Shown here in pieces: positions 42,858 to 51,373 of a DNA stretch of 64,000 bases. The stretch lies in the NCBI RefSeq assembly GCF_007992715.1, contig NZ_BKAU01000005.1, positions 951,019 to 1,015,018 of the forward strand, given 5' to 3'. A model generated the notes under the pieces. It had not been told where the DNA came from. It was given only the letters and a program-made list of their open reading frames with translations, and did not search any database. The position numbers and the translations under genes were made by a program. Source of the stretch: Chitinophaga cymbidii (lineage in GTDB: Bacteria > Bacteroidota > Bacteroidia > Chitinophagales > Chitinophagaceae). Within the stretch, counting starts at the first letter, position 1, and the number at the start of each line of letters is the position of its first letter.

Positions 42858-45395
42858 ATGAGTAATATAAACGGATCACCAGACGAATCCCTGCACAGCA
42901 CAGCGCATTTGGATGAGAAGTACAAGGACTGGTTCCTGGATTACGCCTCGTACGTGATCCTCGAGCGCGCGGTGCCCGGAGTGGAAGACGGCCTGAAACC
43001 CGTGCAGCGCCGTATCATGCATGCCATGAAGGAAATGGACGACGGCCGCTTTAACAAGGTGGCTAACGTGATCGGGCAAACGATGCAGTACCATCCGCAC
43101 GGCGATGCCTCCATCAGCGACGCCATCGTGAACCTCGGGCAAAAAGACCTGCTGATAGAAACCCAGGGCAACTGGGGCGATGTGCGCACCGGCGACGACG
43201 CAGCCGCGGCGCGTTACATCGAAGCACGCCTCTCGAAGTTCGCGCTGGAAGTAGCTTTCAACGCAAAGACCACGCAATGGCAGCTGAGCTACGACGGCCG
43301 CAAGAACGAGCCGCTGTTCCTGCCCATGAAATTCCCGCTGCTGCTCGCGCAGGGCGCGGAAGGCATCGCGGTGGGCCTGAGCACCAAAATATTGCCGCAT
43401 AACTTTATCGAACTGATAGACGCCTCCATCAAATACCTCCGCGGCAAAAAATTCGAGCTGTACCCGGATTTCATCACCGGCGGCATGATAGATGTAGCCA
43501 ACTACAACGACGGCCGCCGCGGTGGAAAAGTAAGAGTGCGCGCCCACATCGAAGAGAAAGATAAAAAGACGCTGCTCATAAAAGACGTGCCCTACGGCGT
43601 GACCACCACCGGCCTCATGGAATCCATCGTGAAAGCCAACGACACCGGCAAGATCAAGATCAAAAAGGTGGTGGACAACACGGCGAAAGATGTGGAGATA
43701 GAAGTGCAGCTGGCGCCCGGCATCTCGCCTGACATCACCATCGATGCGCTGTACGCCTTCACCGACTGCGAGGTGTCCATTTCCCCGAACGCCTGCGTGA
43801 TCGTGGAAGACAAGCCCCGCTTCATCGGCGCATCAGACCTGCTGAAATACGCCACCGACTATACGAAAGACCTGTTGCAGCGCGAGCTGGAGATCAGGCT
43901 CTCGGAGTTGGAAGAGAAATGGCACTACACCTCCCTCGAAAAGATCTTCTTCGAAAAAGGCATCTATAAAGAGCTGGAGCAAAAGCACAAGGATTGGGAA
44001 GCCGTACTGGTAGCGATCGACAAAGGTTTCGGCCCGTATAAGAAACAGCTAAAAAGAGAAATCCAGCGCGAAGACATCCTCAAGCTGACGGAAAAACCCG
44101 TCCGCCGCATCTACCGCCTCGATATCAACGAACTGACCGAACAGATCAAGGCCATAGACGCGGACATCAAGCAGGTAAAACATGACCTCGCCAACCTGGT
44201 AGAGTTCACCATCAGCTACTACGAAGGACTGCTCAAGAAATACGGCAAAGGCCGCGAGCGCAAAACCGAGATCAAACCCTTCGACACCATCCAGGTGCAG
44301 CAGGTAGCCATCGCCAACACCAAGCTCTACGTGAACAAGGCAGACGGCTTCATTGGCACTTCCCTGAAGAAAGACGAATTTGTGGCGGACTGCTCCGACC
44401 TCGACAATATCATCATCTTCCGCCGCGACGGCAAAATGCTCGTTACCAAGGTGGCCGACAAAACCTTTGTAGGCAAGGATATCATTCATGTGGACATCTT
44501 CCGGAAAGGAGATGAGCGCATGACCTACAACATGATCTACGTAGACGCCAAAACAGGCTACAGCCTGGCGAAGCGCTTCAACGTAACCGGCATCACCCGC
44601 GACAAGGAGTATGATCTCACCAAAGGAGAGAAAAATTCCAAAGTGCATTACTTCTCTGCGAACCCCAACGGCGAAGCGGAAGTAGTGACCGTGCGCCTCA
44701 GCCCGAACTGTCCCGCCAAGAAGAAGGAATTCGACTTCTATTTCGAAACCATTCCCATCAAGGGCCGCGGCTCCATGGGCAACGTGGTAACGAAATACCC
44801 CATCCGCAGCGTGAAATTCAAGGAGAAAGGCGCCTCCACACTGGCAGGCATCAAAATATGGTATGATGACGCCGTTGGCCGCCTGAACACCGAGCAGCGC
44901 GGCTTGTACGTAGGCAGCTTTGAAGGAGAGGACAAAATATTGGTGTTCTACAAGAACGGCACCTACGAACTCACGAACTACGAAGTGACGAACCGCTACG
45001 AGTCCAACGACGCGGTGTACATCGAGAAATTCAATCCCGAGCGCATCGTAACGGCCATCTATTATGATGCCGACAAAAAGCAGTTCAACGTCAAACGTTT
45101 CAAAATAGAAACGCAAACCCTGAACAACAAGTTCCTGTTCATCAAGGAAGGCGCCGGCAACTACCTGGAGCTGGTCACCACCCAGGCGGAACCCGTGATA
45201 CTGCTGAAAACCGGCAAGAAGCGGGATCCGGAAGAAGAGGAGATCGCGCTGCATGAAACGATCGAAGTAACCGGCTGGAAGACCGTCGGCAACAAGATCG
45301 CGGGAGATGACTTTATCAGCGCCGAGTTATTGACGGAGGATGAGGAAGCGGAGCAGGAAGAGGATGACGGGAATGTGCAGGGTGAGTTGTTCTAA
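42858..45395 (+). CDS. parC: DNA topoisomerase IV subunit A
   Basis: 845 residues. The breakage-reunion domain contains DGLKPVQRRIMHAM, HPHGDASISDAIVNL and the active-site region DDAAAARYIEARLS with the catalytic Tyr near residue 120, followed by a coiled-coil (about 395-460) and a C-terminal beta-pinwheel-like domain whose repeats are weak. The absence of an obvious GyrA-box (QRRGGKG) and the ParE partner in the same operon favour ParC over GyrA. It ends with an acidic tail (EDEEAEQEEDDG). A strong terminator follows. Confidence 0.9.
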   Translation: MSNINGSPDESLHSTAHLDEKYKDWFLDYASYVILERAVPGVEDGLKPVQRRIMHAMKEMDDGRFNKVANVIGQTMQYHPHGDASISDAIVNLGQKDLLIETQGNWGDVRTGDDAAAARYIEARLSKFALEVAFNAKTTQWQLSYDGRKNEPLFLPMKFPLLLAQGAEGIAVGLSTKILPHNFIELIDASIKYLRGKKFELYPDFITGGMIDVANYNDGRRGGKVRVRAHIEEKDKKTLLIKDVPYGVTTTGLMESIVKANDTGKIKIKKVVDNTAKDVEIEVQLAPGISPDITIDALYAFTDCEVSISPNACVIVEDKPRFIGASDLLKYATDYTKDLLQRELEIRLSELEEKWHYTSLEKIFFEKGIYKELEQKHKDWEAVLVAIDKGFGPYKKQLKREIQREDILKLTEKPVRRIYRLDINELTEQIKAIDADIKQVKHDLANLVEFTISYYEGLLKKYGKGRERKTEIKPFDTIQVQQVAIANTKLYVNKADGFIGTSLKKDEFVADCSDLDNIIIFRRDGKMLVTKVADKTFVGKDIIHVDIFRKGDERMTYNMIYVDAKTGYSLAKRFNVTGITRDKEYDLTKGEKNSKVHYFSANPNGEAEVVTVRLSPNCPAKKKEFDFYFETIPIKGRGSMGNVVTKYPIRSVKFKEKGASTLAGIKIWYDDAVGRLNTEQRGLYVGSFEGEDKILVFYKNGTYELTNYEVTNRYESNDAVYIEKFNPERIVTAIYYDADKKQFNVKRFKIETQTLNNKFLFIKEGAGNYLELVTTQAEPVILLKTGKKRDPEEEEIALHETIEVTGWKTVGNKIAGDDFISAELLTEDEEAEQEEDDGNVQGELF

Positions 45396-45413
45396 AATAT
45401 CTTGCTGATACGG

Positions 45414-45453
45414 GGATCATGGCGGATGCATCAGCTGCCATGATCCTTTTTTT
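45414..45453 (+). terminator. Terminator of the parE-parC operon
   Basis: GGATCATGGC at 45414-45423 pairs perfectly with GCCATGATCC at 45437-45446, followed by seven T. It stands between convergent genes and ends the plus-strand operon. Confidence 0.85.
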
Positions 45454-45459
45454 ATTTAG

Positions 45460-46425
45460 CTAGTTTTTCTTCTTCTTCCCCTTCTTCGCAGCTTCCTCCG
45501 CCTGTATATCTTCCAGCGTCCGGGGATTCGTAATGTCCACTTTCTTTTTATCCATCGGTTCGCCGATGGGGAATTTTCCTAACTGCAGCGCATCATGGAA
45601 AACCTTTTCGATGTGCACCCATTTGCCTGCTTTCCATTTAAATCCTTCATAATCAAGGTCGGGCACATAGGTATGCCGTTTCTGGTCTTCGCCCGTTTCG
45701 GAGATCAGGTGATCGAAAATAACGATGTCCATTTCCGGGTCGTAGTTCAGGGTGGCTACCGCGTCCCGCTTGTATTCGAGGATGAAGCGGTTGCGGGTGG
45801 GCTTGGGCACGGTGTCTTCCGCAAAGCTGAAATAGGGGCCGCCGAAGACCGGTTCGCCGTTTTTGAAGGTCAGCATTTCCGCGATCTTCTTCTGGCTGGT
45901 CTGCGAATTGGCATCCCACCCGAACAGCGTGTAGTATTCAGCGTTAAAGTAATGCCGCTGGATGATGCCGTAATACAGGCATCCGATCCAGCCTTTGTTA
46001 TTGGTGATGGTATCCGCATTGCGGGAGAAGTCCGAATTGTCGAACAGCGGGAACAGCTTCAGGGAGCCGTCTTTCGTGTTCATCTGTATCACGCCGAAGT
46101 GGCGGAAAGTGCTGTTGTCGCTTTCCAGCGGCCAGGTGAAAATGCGGAAGCTGCTGTCTTTCGGATATACTTTCGCCATGGTGCGGATGGAATCGAAAGG
46201 GTAGTAGAAGGAATATTTTGTTTTGAGGACGTTGACGAGCTGGGGGATGAACGCGTCATTACGTTGCTGGCGCAGGCTTTCTGTTTTACCGTTGATGATG
46301 TCGTAGCTCATGGCGCGCAGGGAATCCTGCAAAGCGTCCAGACTGGCCCTGTCACCGGCGGAGAGGCGCTGTGCGAGGGCGTCGGACAACGCAAAACAGC
46401 ATAAAAAAACGAGGATAGATCTCAT
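45460..46425 (-). CDS. Secreted protein of unknown function
   Basis: 321 residues with a signal peptide (MRSILVFLCCFALSDALAQ). The body is a mixed alpha/beta domain with many aromatic residues (YSFYYPFDSIR, FRIFTWPLESDNSTFRHFGV, GPYFSFAEDT) and ends in a lysine-rich tail (KKGKKKKN). I do not recognise a named family; it looks like a conserved Bacteroidota hypothetical exported protein. It is separated by 28 bp from the glycosyltransferase operon upstream on the same strand, so it could be the last gene of that operon. Confidence 0.65.
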   Translation of the reverse strand: MRSILVFLCCFALSDALAQRLSAGDRASLDALQDSLRAMSYDIINGKTESLRQQRNDAFIPQLVNVLKTKYSFYYPFDSIRTMAKVYPKDSSFRIFTWPLESDNSTFRHFGVIQMNTKDGSLKLFPLFDNSDFSRNADTITNNKGWIGCLYYGIIQRHYFNAEYYTLFGWDANSQTSQKKIAEMLTFKNGEPVFGGPYFSFAEDTVPKPTRNRFILEYKRDAVATLNYDPEMDIVIFDHLISETGEDQKRHTYVPDLDYEGFKWKAGKWVHIEKVFHDALQLGKFPIGEPMDKKKVDITNPRTLEDIQAEEAAKKGKKKKN

Positions 46426-46453
46426 AGTTCAGTATAACAATAAAACGCCGGGA

Positions 46454-47593
46454 TTATTGTGCGACAGTTCCCAACGTTGTGGTAAAATGCGCCCAGGAAT
46501 AGAGCGCTTTCTGTTCCCGGATAAAGTTACGGAAAACGCCTTCCGGCTGCGCGAAAAAGCGCAGGATGCCTTCCGCGATGGCCTCCGGCCGCGGCTCCGT
46601 TACGTACCCCGCCTGTCCGTCCGGTACGATCTCCGGCAGTCCCCCTACAGCCGTTACCAGCATCGGCTTTTCAAAATGATAGGCCATCTGCGAGATACCG
46701 CTTTGTGTAGCAGTCCGATAGGGTTGCACCACCAGGTCAGCCGCCGAAAAATAATATTTCACTTCCTCATTTGGAATAAAATCGGAATATATTTTCACCC
46801 GGTCCCGCAGCCCCATCCGGGCGATGAGCTGGGTATACTTTTCTTTGTCTTCATAAAATTCTCCCGCCACCACCAGCTCCAGGTTGGCGATGGACCGCAG
46901 CCTTTCATCCGCCAGTGCTTCCAGCAGCAGGTCCAGCCCCTTGTACGCGCGGATGAAGCCGAAGAAAAGGAGGTATTTTTTATTCGTGTTCCATCCCAGG
47001 TGCTGCTGCGCGGTAACGGCGGGAACCGCATCCCCGAAGCTGTCGTACACCGGGTGCGGCGCGTATGCCACGGGCTTGTCCGTCAGCTGCCGGATGCCGG
47101 CTTCCACTTCGCGGCTCAGCGTGATGAAGGCGTGGCATTGCTTCACGAAATACTTCGTCAGCATGGCATCGCCGGGGCGTTTTTCATGCGGGAAGAGGTT
47201 GTGCACCAGCCCCACGATCTTCGTAAAGTTGTTCTTCCGGATAAAACGCGCGATGGAACCCAGGCTGGGCGCCATGAACGGCAGCCAGTAGGCGATGATC
47301 ACGAGGTCCGGCTTTTCTTTGGCGATGGACTTGCCCGTTTTTCGCCAGTTCAGCGGGTCGAGGGAATGCACCGTTCTGCGGATGTGCAGCCCTTCCGGCG
47401 CGGGGCCGTCCGCATACTGCGTTTTACCGGGGAAAAGAAAACCCGGATATTGAAAGGAAAAGGTGTGGATGGCGACGCTGTTGCCCTGCGCTGTCAGCTC
47501 CCGCGCAAGGCGCTCGTTAAAAGCAGCCAGCCCGCCCCGTAAGGGATGGGCCGGGCCGATGATGATGATCTTTTTATGTTGTAACGCCGTCAT
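46454..47593 (-). CDS. GT4-type glycosyltransferase
   Basis: 379 residues with a GT-B fold: the N-terminal glycine-rich GPAHPLRGGLAAFNERLARELTAQG and a C-terminal nucleotide-sugar domain with the GFIRAYKGLDLLLEAL and PYRTATQSGISQMAYHFEKPML segments, in place of the classical EGFG-type ExxE motif. It transfers a sugar from a nucleotide donor to a lipid or glycan acceptor. Its start overlaps the stop of the GT2 gene by 4 bp, so the two are translationally coupled, suggesting joint work on one envelope glycan. Confidence 0.82.
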   Translation of the reverse strand: MTALQHKKIIIIGPAHPLRGGLAAFNERLARELTAQGNSVAIHTFSFQYPGFLFPGKTQYADGPAPEGLHIRRTVHSLDPLNWRKTGKSIAKEKPDLVIIAYWLPFMAPSLGSIARFIRKNNFTKIVGLVHNLFPHEKRPGDAMLTKYFVKQCHAFITLSREVEAGIRQLTDKPVAYAPHPVYDSFGDAVPAVTAQQHLGWNTNKKYLLFFGFIRAYKGLDLLLEALADERLRSIANLELVVAGEFYEDKEKYTQLIARMGLRDRVKIYSDFIPNEEVKYYFSAADLVVQPYRTATQSGISQMAYHFEKPMLVTAVGGLPEIVPDGQAGYVTEPRPEAIAEGILRFFAQPEGVFRNFIREQKALYSWAHFTTTLGTVAQ

Positions 47594-48549
47594 TGATCTT
47601 TGTTTTCCAGCGTTTCTTCTATCAGGTAAGCGTTGCGCTCCGGTGCGTTGCGCGCCACCATTTCCGCCAGGAAGCCCGTCAGGAACAGCTGGGAGCCGAT
47701 GATCAGCAGCAGCAGCGCGAGAAAGAAGATGGGGCGGTCTGCCATATTATATTGCTGGTAGAAAATTTTCGCGAAGCTCAGATACAGCGAGATCAGGAAG
47801 CCTACAAGAAAGAACAGGGTGCCCAGCGCGCCGAAGAAATGCATCGGCCTTTTACCGAACTTGCCCACGAACATAATGGAAGCAAGGTCCAGGAACCCGT
47901 TGACGAAACGCTCCAGCCCGAATTTGGTGGTGCCGTATTTGCGTTTGCGGTGTTCCACCACCTTTTCACCGATCTTCCGGAACCCGCTCCACTTGGCGAG
48001 TACGGGAATATAACGGTGCATTTCGCCGTAGACTTCTATTGTTTTTACTACTTTTTTACGGTAGGATTTCAGGCCGCAGTTGAAGTCGTGCAGCTTGATG
48101 CCGCTCATTTTCACGGTGGCCCAGTTGAAGAGCTTGGAAGGGATATTTTTGGTGAGGGTATTGTCGTAACGGACTTTTTTCCATCCGCTGACAAGATCAT
48201 ACCCGTCCTGAACGATCATGTTGTACAGGCCGGGAATTTCATCCGGACTATCCTGCAGGTCCGCGTCCATGGTGATGATCACATTGCCCTGGGCCTTGCG
48301 GAAGCCTTCGTTGAGGGCGGCGGACTTGCCGTAGTTACGCTGGAATTTGATGCCTTTGATGCAGCTGTTTTGCTGGGAAAGATAGCGGATCACTTCCCAT
48401 GACCGGTCTGTGCTGCCATCATCCACCATCCACACATCATATGTGTAGTTGTTTTCCTCCATGACGCGCGCGATCCAGGCCGCCAGCTCGGGCAGCGATT
48501 CCTCTTCGTTTTTTAAGGGAACGATAACGGATATGTCCAGGTTGTTCAT
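47590..48549 (-). CDS. GT2 glycosyltransferase with C-terminal membrane helices (GtrB/ArnC type)
   Basis: 319 residues. The GT-A domain has VIVPLKNEEESLPEL at the N-terminus, the DDGSTD donor motif and MDADLQDSPDEIP, the DxD-like region. Two transmembrane helices at about residues 232-256 and 269-291 follow, as in polyprenyl-phosphate hexose transferases such as GtrB and ArnC. It probably makes a polyprenyl-phosphate sugar used on the outer face of the membrane. It overlaps the GT4 gene and lies 4 bp after the DUF4199 gene. Confidence 0.88.
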   Translation of the reverse strand: MNNLDISVIVPLKNEEESLPELAAWIARVMEENNYTYDVWMVDDGSTDRSWEVIRYLSQQNSCIKGIKFQRNYGKSAALNEGFRKAQGNVIITMDADLQDSPDEIPGLYNMIVQDGYDLVSGWKKVRYDNTLTKNIPSKLFNWATVKMSGIKLHDFNCGLKSYRKKVVKTIEVYGEMHRYIPVLAKWSGFRKIGEKVVEHRKRKYGTTKFGLERFVNGFLDLASIMFVGKFGKRPMHFFGALGTLFFLVGFLISLYLSFAKIFYQQYNMADRPIFFLALLLLIIGSQLFLTGFLAEMVARNAPERNAYLIEETLENKDQ

Positions 48550-48553
48550 CAGT

Positions 48554-49030
48554 TTATTTCTTTTTGGCTAAAGCCGCACCCAATAGCGCCGCCAGCACGC
48601 CCGGTATCAGGTAGTTGAGCAGGGAGCCGGCGAGGGCGGAAACGAGAAAATTGTCTTTCAGCATGGCGATATCTTTGTCGCGATCCGCCGTGGAAGCCGC
48701 ATTTGGACCGGCGGCCACTACTTCCAGCACGAATTTCTCCCTGTATTCCGGGAACAGCTGCACAAATACGATGAAAAAGATAGCAAAAATTACGACAGTG
48801 ACGGCGGTTGTTCTGAAACCATTGCCGAAAACGTCTCCGAAAGAAGCATCTTCAAACAGTTTGCTGTAACGGAAACAGGAGAGGATGACCATCAGCACGA
48901 TGATACCGATAGACGCCCAGCGGATGCCGATGTGCCCGAAAGGAAGACCGGCGAAATACTGGATCAGGAACAGCACGATGATCAGGCCCGCCGCAACAAG
49001 CCCGTACCAGATATGGTTCTTGGTTTTCAT
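48554..49030 (-). CDS. DUF4199 membrane protein
   Basis: 158 residues with about four membrane segments (residues 8-26, 33-52, 73-95 and 132-153). The order and the loop FGDVFGNGFRTTAVTVVIF match DUF4199, a Bacteroidota membrane family without a known role. Its start codon overlaps the end of the dihydroorotase-like gene by 4 bp, and it is 4 bp ahead of GT2, so it is part of one tightly packed operon. Confidence 0.82.
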   Translation of the reverse strand: MKTKNHIWYGLVAAGLIIVLFLIQYFAGLPFGHIGIRWASIGIIVLMVILSCFRYSKLFEDASFGDVFGNGFRTTAVTVVIFAIFFIVFVQLFPEYREKFVLEVVAAGPNAASTADRDKDIAMLKDNFLVSALAGSLLNYLIPGVLAALLGAALAKKK

Positions 49031-50289
49031 GAAAGATGTACTTGTTTGTTATTGATGACCGCGATGACCGTTCCTTTCAGCGCTTTGCCCAGTACCGGTG
49101 TGTTTTTGCTTTTAGACGCGATGTTTTTGTCCGTGAAGGTATAGGCCGCATCCGGCTCAAAGCAGGTGAGGTTGGCCGCTGCGCCTTTTTCCAGTGTTAC
49201 CGCCGGCAGGCCGAAGATCTTCCGGGGCGCGGTGCTGAGCAGGTCTGTCAGTTTTTCGATGCCGAGGTTGGGCAATGCCGTGCGCAGGATGCTGAAGCAG
49301 CTTTCCAGCCCGATCATGCCGTTCTTCGCATATTCGAATTCCACCTGCTTGGCGTCCCAGTCCTGCGGCTGATGGTGGGTAGCGATGCAATCCACCGTGC
49401 CGTTCTGCACGGCTTCGCGCAGGGCATCCACATCGTCCTGGCTGCGCAGGGGCGGATTCACTTTGAGGAAGCTGTCGTACGTCATCAGGTCCGCTTCAGT
49501 GAAGAGCAGGTGATAAGGCGTAACGGAGCAGGTCACTTTGAGGCCCTGCGCCTTGGCCGCCGCGATCAGTTCAATGCCCTGGCGGGTGCTGACGCCGGTG
49601 AAGTGAATATTGGAATCGGTGTATTTGGCTAGTTCGATGTCCCTGCGCACCATGATCTCCTCCGCGATGGCCGGTTTGCCGGGCATGCCGAGCCGGGTGG
49701 AGAAAATGCCCTCGTGCATCAGGCCGTGGCCGGAAATGCTGGTATCGTCAGGGATCTGTATAATGGTGCCGTTAAAAGCCTTTACATATTGGAGCGCTTT
49801 GAGCAGGATGCCGGAAGACTGCACCGGCTTGAGCCCGTCGGAGAAAGCAACGGCGCCCGTTTGCCGCATTTCGTACATTTCCGCGAGAGAAGCGCCTTCC
49901 AGGTTCTTGCTGATAGCGCCGATGGGCAGCACGTTCACCACGCCGTAGCGGGTTTTGCTGAGCACATATTCGATCTGCGTTTTGGTATGCAGGGCAGGCT
50001 GGGTGTTCGGAACGATCATCACCGTGGTGAAACCGCCTCTGGCCGCCGCGTCGGCGCCGCTGTTCAGATCTTCCTTGTACTCCTGGCCGGGGTCGCAGAA
50101 ATGGGCGAATACGTCCATCCATCCGGCCGACACGTGCAGGTGCTCACCCTGGATGACCCGGGCGTCTTTTGCGGTGATGTTGTCCGCAATGTCCGCAATA
50201 ATGCCGTCTTTGATTAAAATATCCTGCGTTTGCCCGTGAAGGGGAGAGAGAGGTGCTACAATCCTTGCGCTTTTAAGTAAAATGTGCAT
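49027..50289 (-). CDS. Dihydroorotase homologue lacking key metal ligands
   Basis: 420 residues, amidohydrolase fold, closest to type I PyrC proteins over its length (GAGWMDV-like start, PNTQPALHTK, NVLPIGAISKNLEG, VTPYHLLFTEAD, KVNPPLRSQDDVDALREAV). However, the HxH metal motif reads DVFAHFCDPG instead of the usual D-x-H-x-H-x-R-x-P-G, so the first His and the substrate-binding Arg are missing; and the region normally IATDHAPH reads IATHHQPQ, lacking the catalytic Asp. It is probably not an active dihydroorotase, perhaps a structural or regulatory partner for carbamoyltransferase or another enzyme, as known for inactive PyrC' proteins. First gene of an operon with DUF4199, GT2 and GT4. Confidence 0.8.
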   Translation of the reverse strand: MHILLKSARIVAPLSPLHGQTQDILIKDGIIADIADNITAKDARVIQGEHLHVSAGWMDVFAHFCDPGQEYKEDLNSGADAAARGGFTTVMIVPNTQPALHTKTQIEYVLSKTRYGVVNVLPIGAISKNLEGASLAEMYEMRQTGAVAFSDGLKPVQSSGILLKALQYVKAFNGTIIQIPDDTSISGHGLMHEGIFSTRLGMPGKPAIAEEIMVRRDIELAKYTDSNIHFTGVSTRQGIELIAAAKAQGLKVTCSVTPYHLLFTEADLMTYDSFLKVNPPLRSQDDVDALREAVQNGTVDCIATHHQPQDWDAKQVEFEYAKNGMIGLESCFSILRTALPNLGIEKLTDLLSTAPRKIFGLPAVTLEKGAAANLTCFEPDAAYTFTDKNIASKSKNTPVLGKALKGTVIAVINNKQVHLS

Positions 50290-50327
50290 GCAGATAAAGT
50301 GATCTTTTGTTTAGTCCCAATCAGGGG

Positions 50328-50335
50328 CAAATGTA
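50328..50335 (-). promoter_or_regulatory. -7 box of the dihydroorotase-like operon
   Basis: On the minus strand this reads TACATTTG, a full TAnnTTTG match 38 bp upstream of the operon start. It overlaps the edge of the palindromic repeat at 50332. Confidence 0.5.
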
Positions 50336-50410
50336 AGCATTTATGCTTTCAGATGTATGAGGGGGAAAAGCGCATGCGGATAGAAATGAGCGGAAAGATG
50401 GCCGGAATTT
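50332..50410. repeat. Left copy of an imperfect ~80-bp direct repeat with palindromic core
   Basis: The first 22 bases (50332-50353) are identical to 61963-61984; the first 32 bases differ at two positions and similarity fades but continues to about 50410 (agaaa, gaaa and aattt blocks in the same order). The core AAGCAT-TT-ATGCTT is a perfect palindrome. This copy overlaps the predicted promoter of the dihydroorotase-like operon and lies left of the mannan locus. Confidence 0.75.
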
Positions 50411-50720
50411 CCGGAAAGGTTCATTTGTTTTTTGATAATTTTGGCTAGTTTGCACAATAATTCAGGAAGCAACATCAAAACAGAAGGAATAATTTTAAGC
50501 TGTAAGCAAAAAAGCAAGGGGAATTTAGTTAAAATCGCATTAGTATACTTGTTATGAATAAAGCTGATATGAACCCGGGACTCCACGTTGCAGGGACTAC
50601 CGTACCTAGCCGGCATTACCACCTATACTTTTGATAGTTATCTCAGCAAATATGCCAAAGACTGCCCGGCCGGCCGTAAAACACATGGTACACGATATTC
50701 CATAATTGAATTTAGATGCT
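50411..50720. other. Intergenic region before the ECF sigma gene
   Basis: About 310 bp without a gene. A candidate -7 box TACTTTTG lies at 50626-50633, 87 bp upstream of the sigma ATG at 50721. A TTTG...TAGTTTG arrangement near 50430-50452 is another weaker promoter candidate. The minus-strand open frame across 50341-50622 has no coding character. Confidence 0.45.
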
Positions 50721-51332
50721 ATGGATCATAACGAAAAAATAGTAGTCAGACAATTAAAGGAAGGTTCTGAAAAAGCCTATAAGTATATCTATGATACATA
50801 TTATACAACATTGTGTCATACCGCGAACAAGTATTTAAAAGATCATGACCAGGCGGAGCAGATCGTGGGAGATACCATTTTTCATTTGTGGGAGATCAGG
50901 GAAACGCTGGAAGTGGAGATCTCCCTGTTGTGGTACCTGATGACCGCTGTCCGCAACCGGTGCCTGAATTACCTTTCGTTAGCGCGCACCCGCTACGAAG
51001 TACCCGTTTCCAGCCTCGTACGCAGTGAAAACGTGTCGGACGCGGATGTTTTCACCCACGCCACGCCAGGGGACTACGCGCTCCGGCCGCTGGTAGAAAA
51101 GGAGCTGGACGCGGAGCTGAACGACGCCATCAATGCCTTGCCGCCTGAATGCAAGCTCGTTTTCATAAAAAGCCGTTTTGAGAAGAAACGCTACGAAGAT
51201 ATCTCCCGGGAGCTTAGCATATCCGTCAATACTGTAAAGTACCATATGAAAAATGCATTACGTTTCCTGCGGGAACGGCTGGAAAAGCATATTGCCATTG
51301 TTATCATTCTCCTTTCGAAAATATTTTTCTGA
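50721..51332 (+). CDS. ECF RNA polymerase sigma factor
   Basis: 203 residues: region 2 (AYKYIYDTYYTTLCHTANKYLKDHDQAEQIVGDTIFHLWE) and region 4 with the helix-turn-helix KKRYEDISRELSISVNTVKYHMKNALRFLRERL. This is the Bacteroidota FecI-like ECF group that is paired with FecR anti-sigma factors and SusC-type transporters. It heads the mannan locus and should direct transcription of the susC operon after release by FecR. The ATG at 50721 is chosen over an in-frame TTG fifteen bases upstream. The protein ends with a hydrophobic stretch (IAIVIILLSKIFF). Confidence 0.92.
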   Translation: MDHNEKIVVRQLKEGSEKAYKYIYDTYYTTLCHTANKYLKDHDQAEQIVGDTIFHLWEIRETLEVEISLLWYLMTAVRNRCLNYLSLARTRYEVPVSSLVRSENVSDADVFTHATPGDYALRPLVEKELDAELNDAINALPPECKLVFIKSRFEKKRYEDISRELSISVNTVKYHMKNALRFLRERLEKHIAIVIILLSKIFF

Positions 51333-51373
51333 ATTTGACTACCCGCCCGCCCCAAAGTGCTGTCTTATGATAG

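Noticed and set aside
44049..45254. A 401-codon open frame antisense to parC
   Set aside because: Covers the well-supported C-terminal half of ParC on the opposite strand, without recognisable domains.
50341..50622. Minus-strand open frame before the sigma gene
   Set aside because: Covers the repeat and an A/T-rich promoter region; composition is not coding-like.
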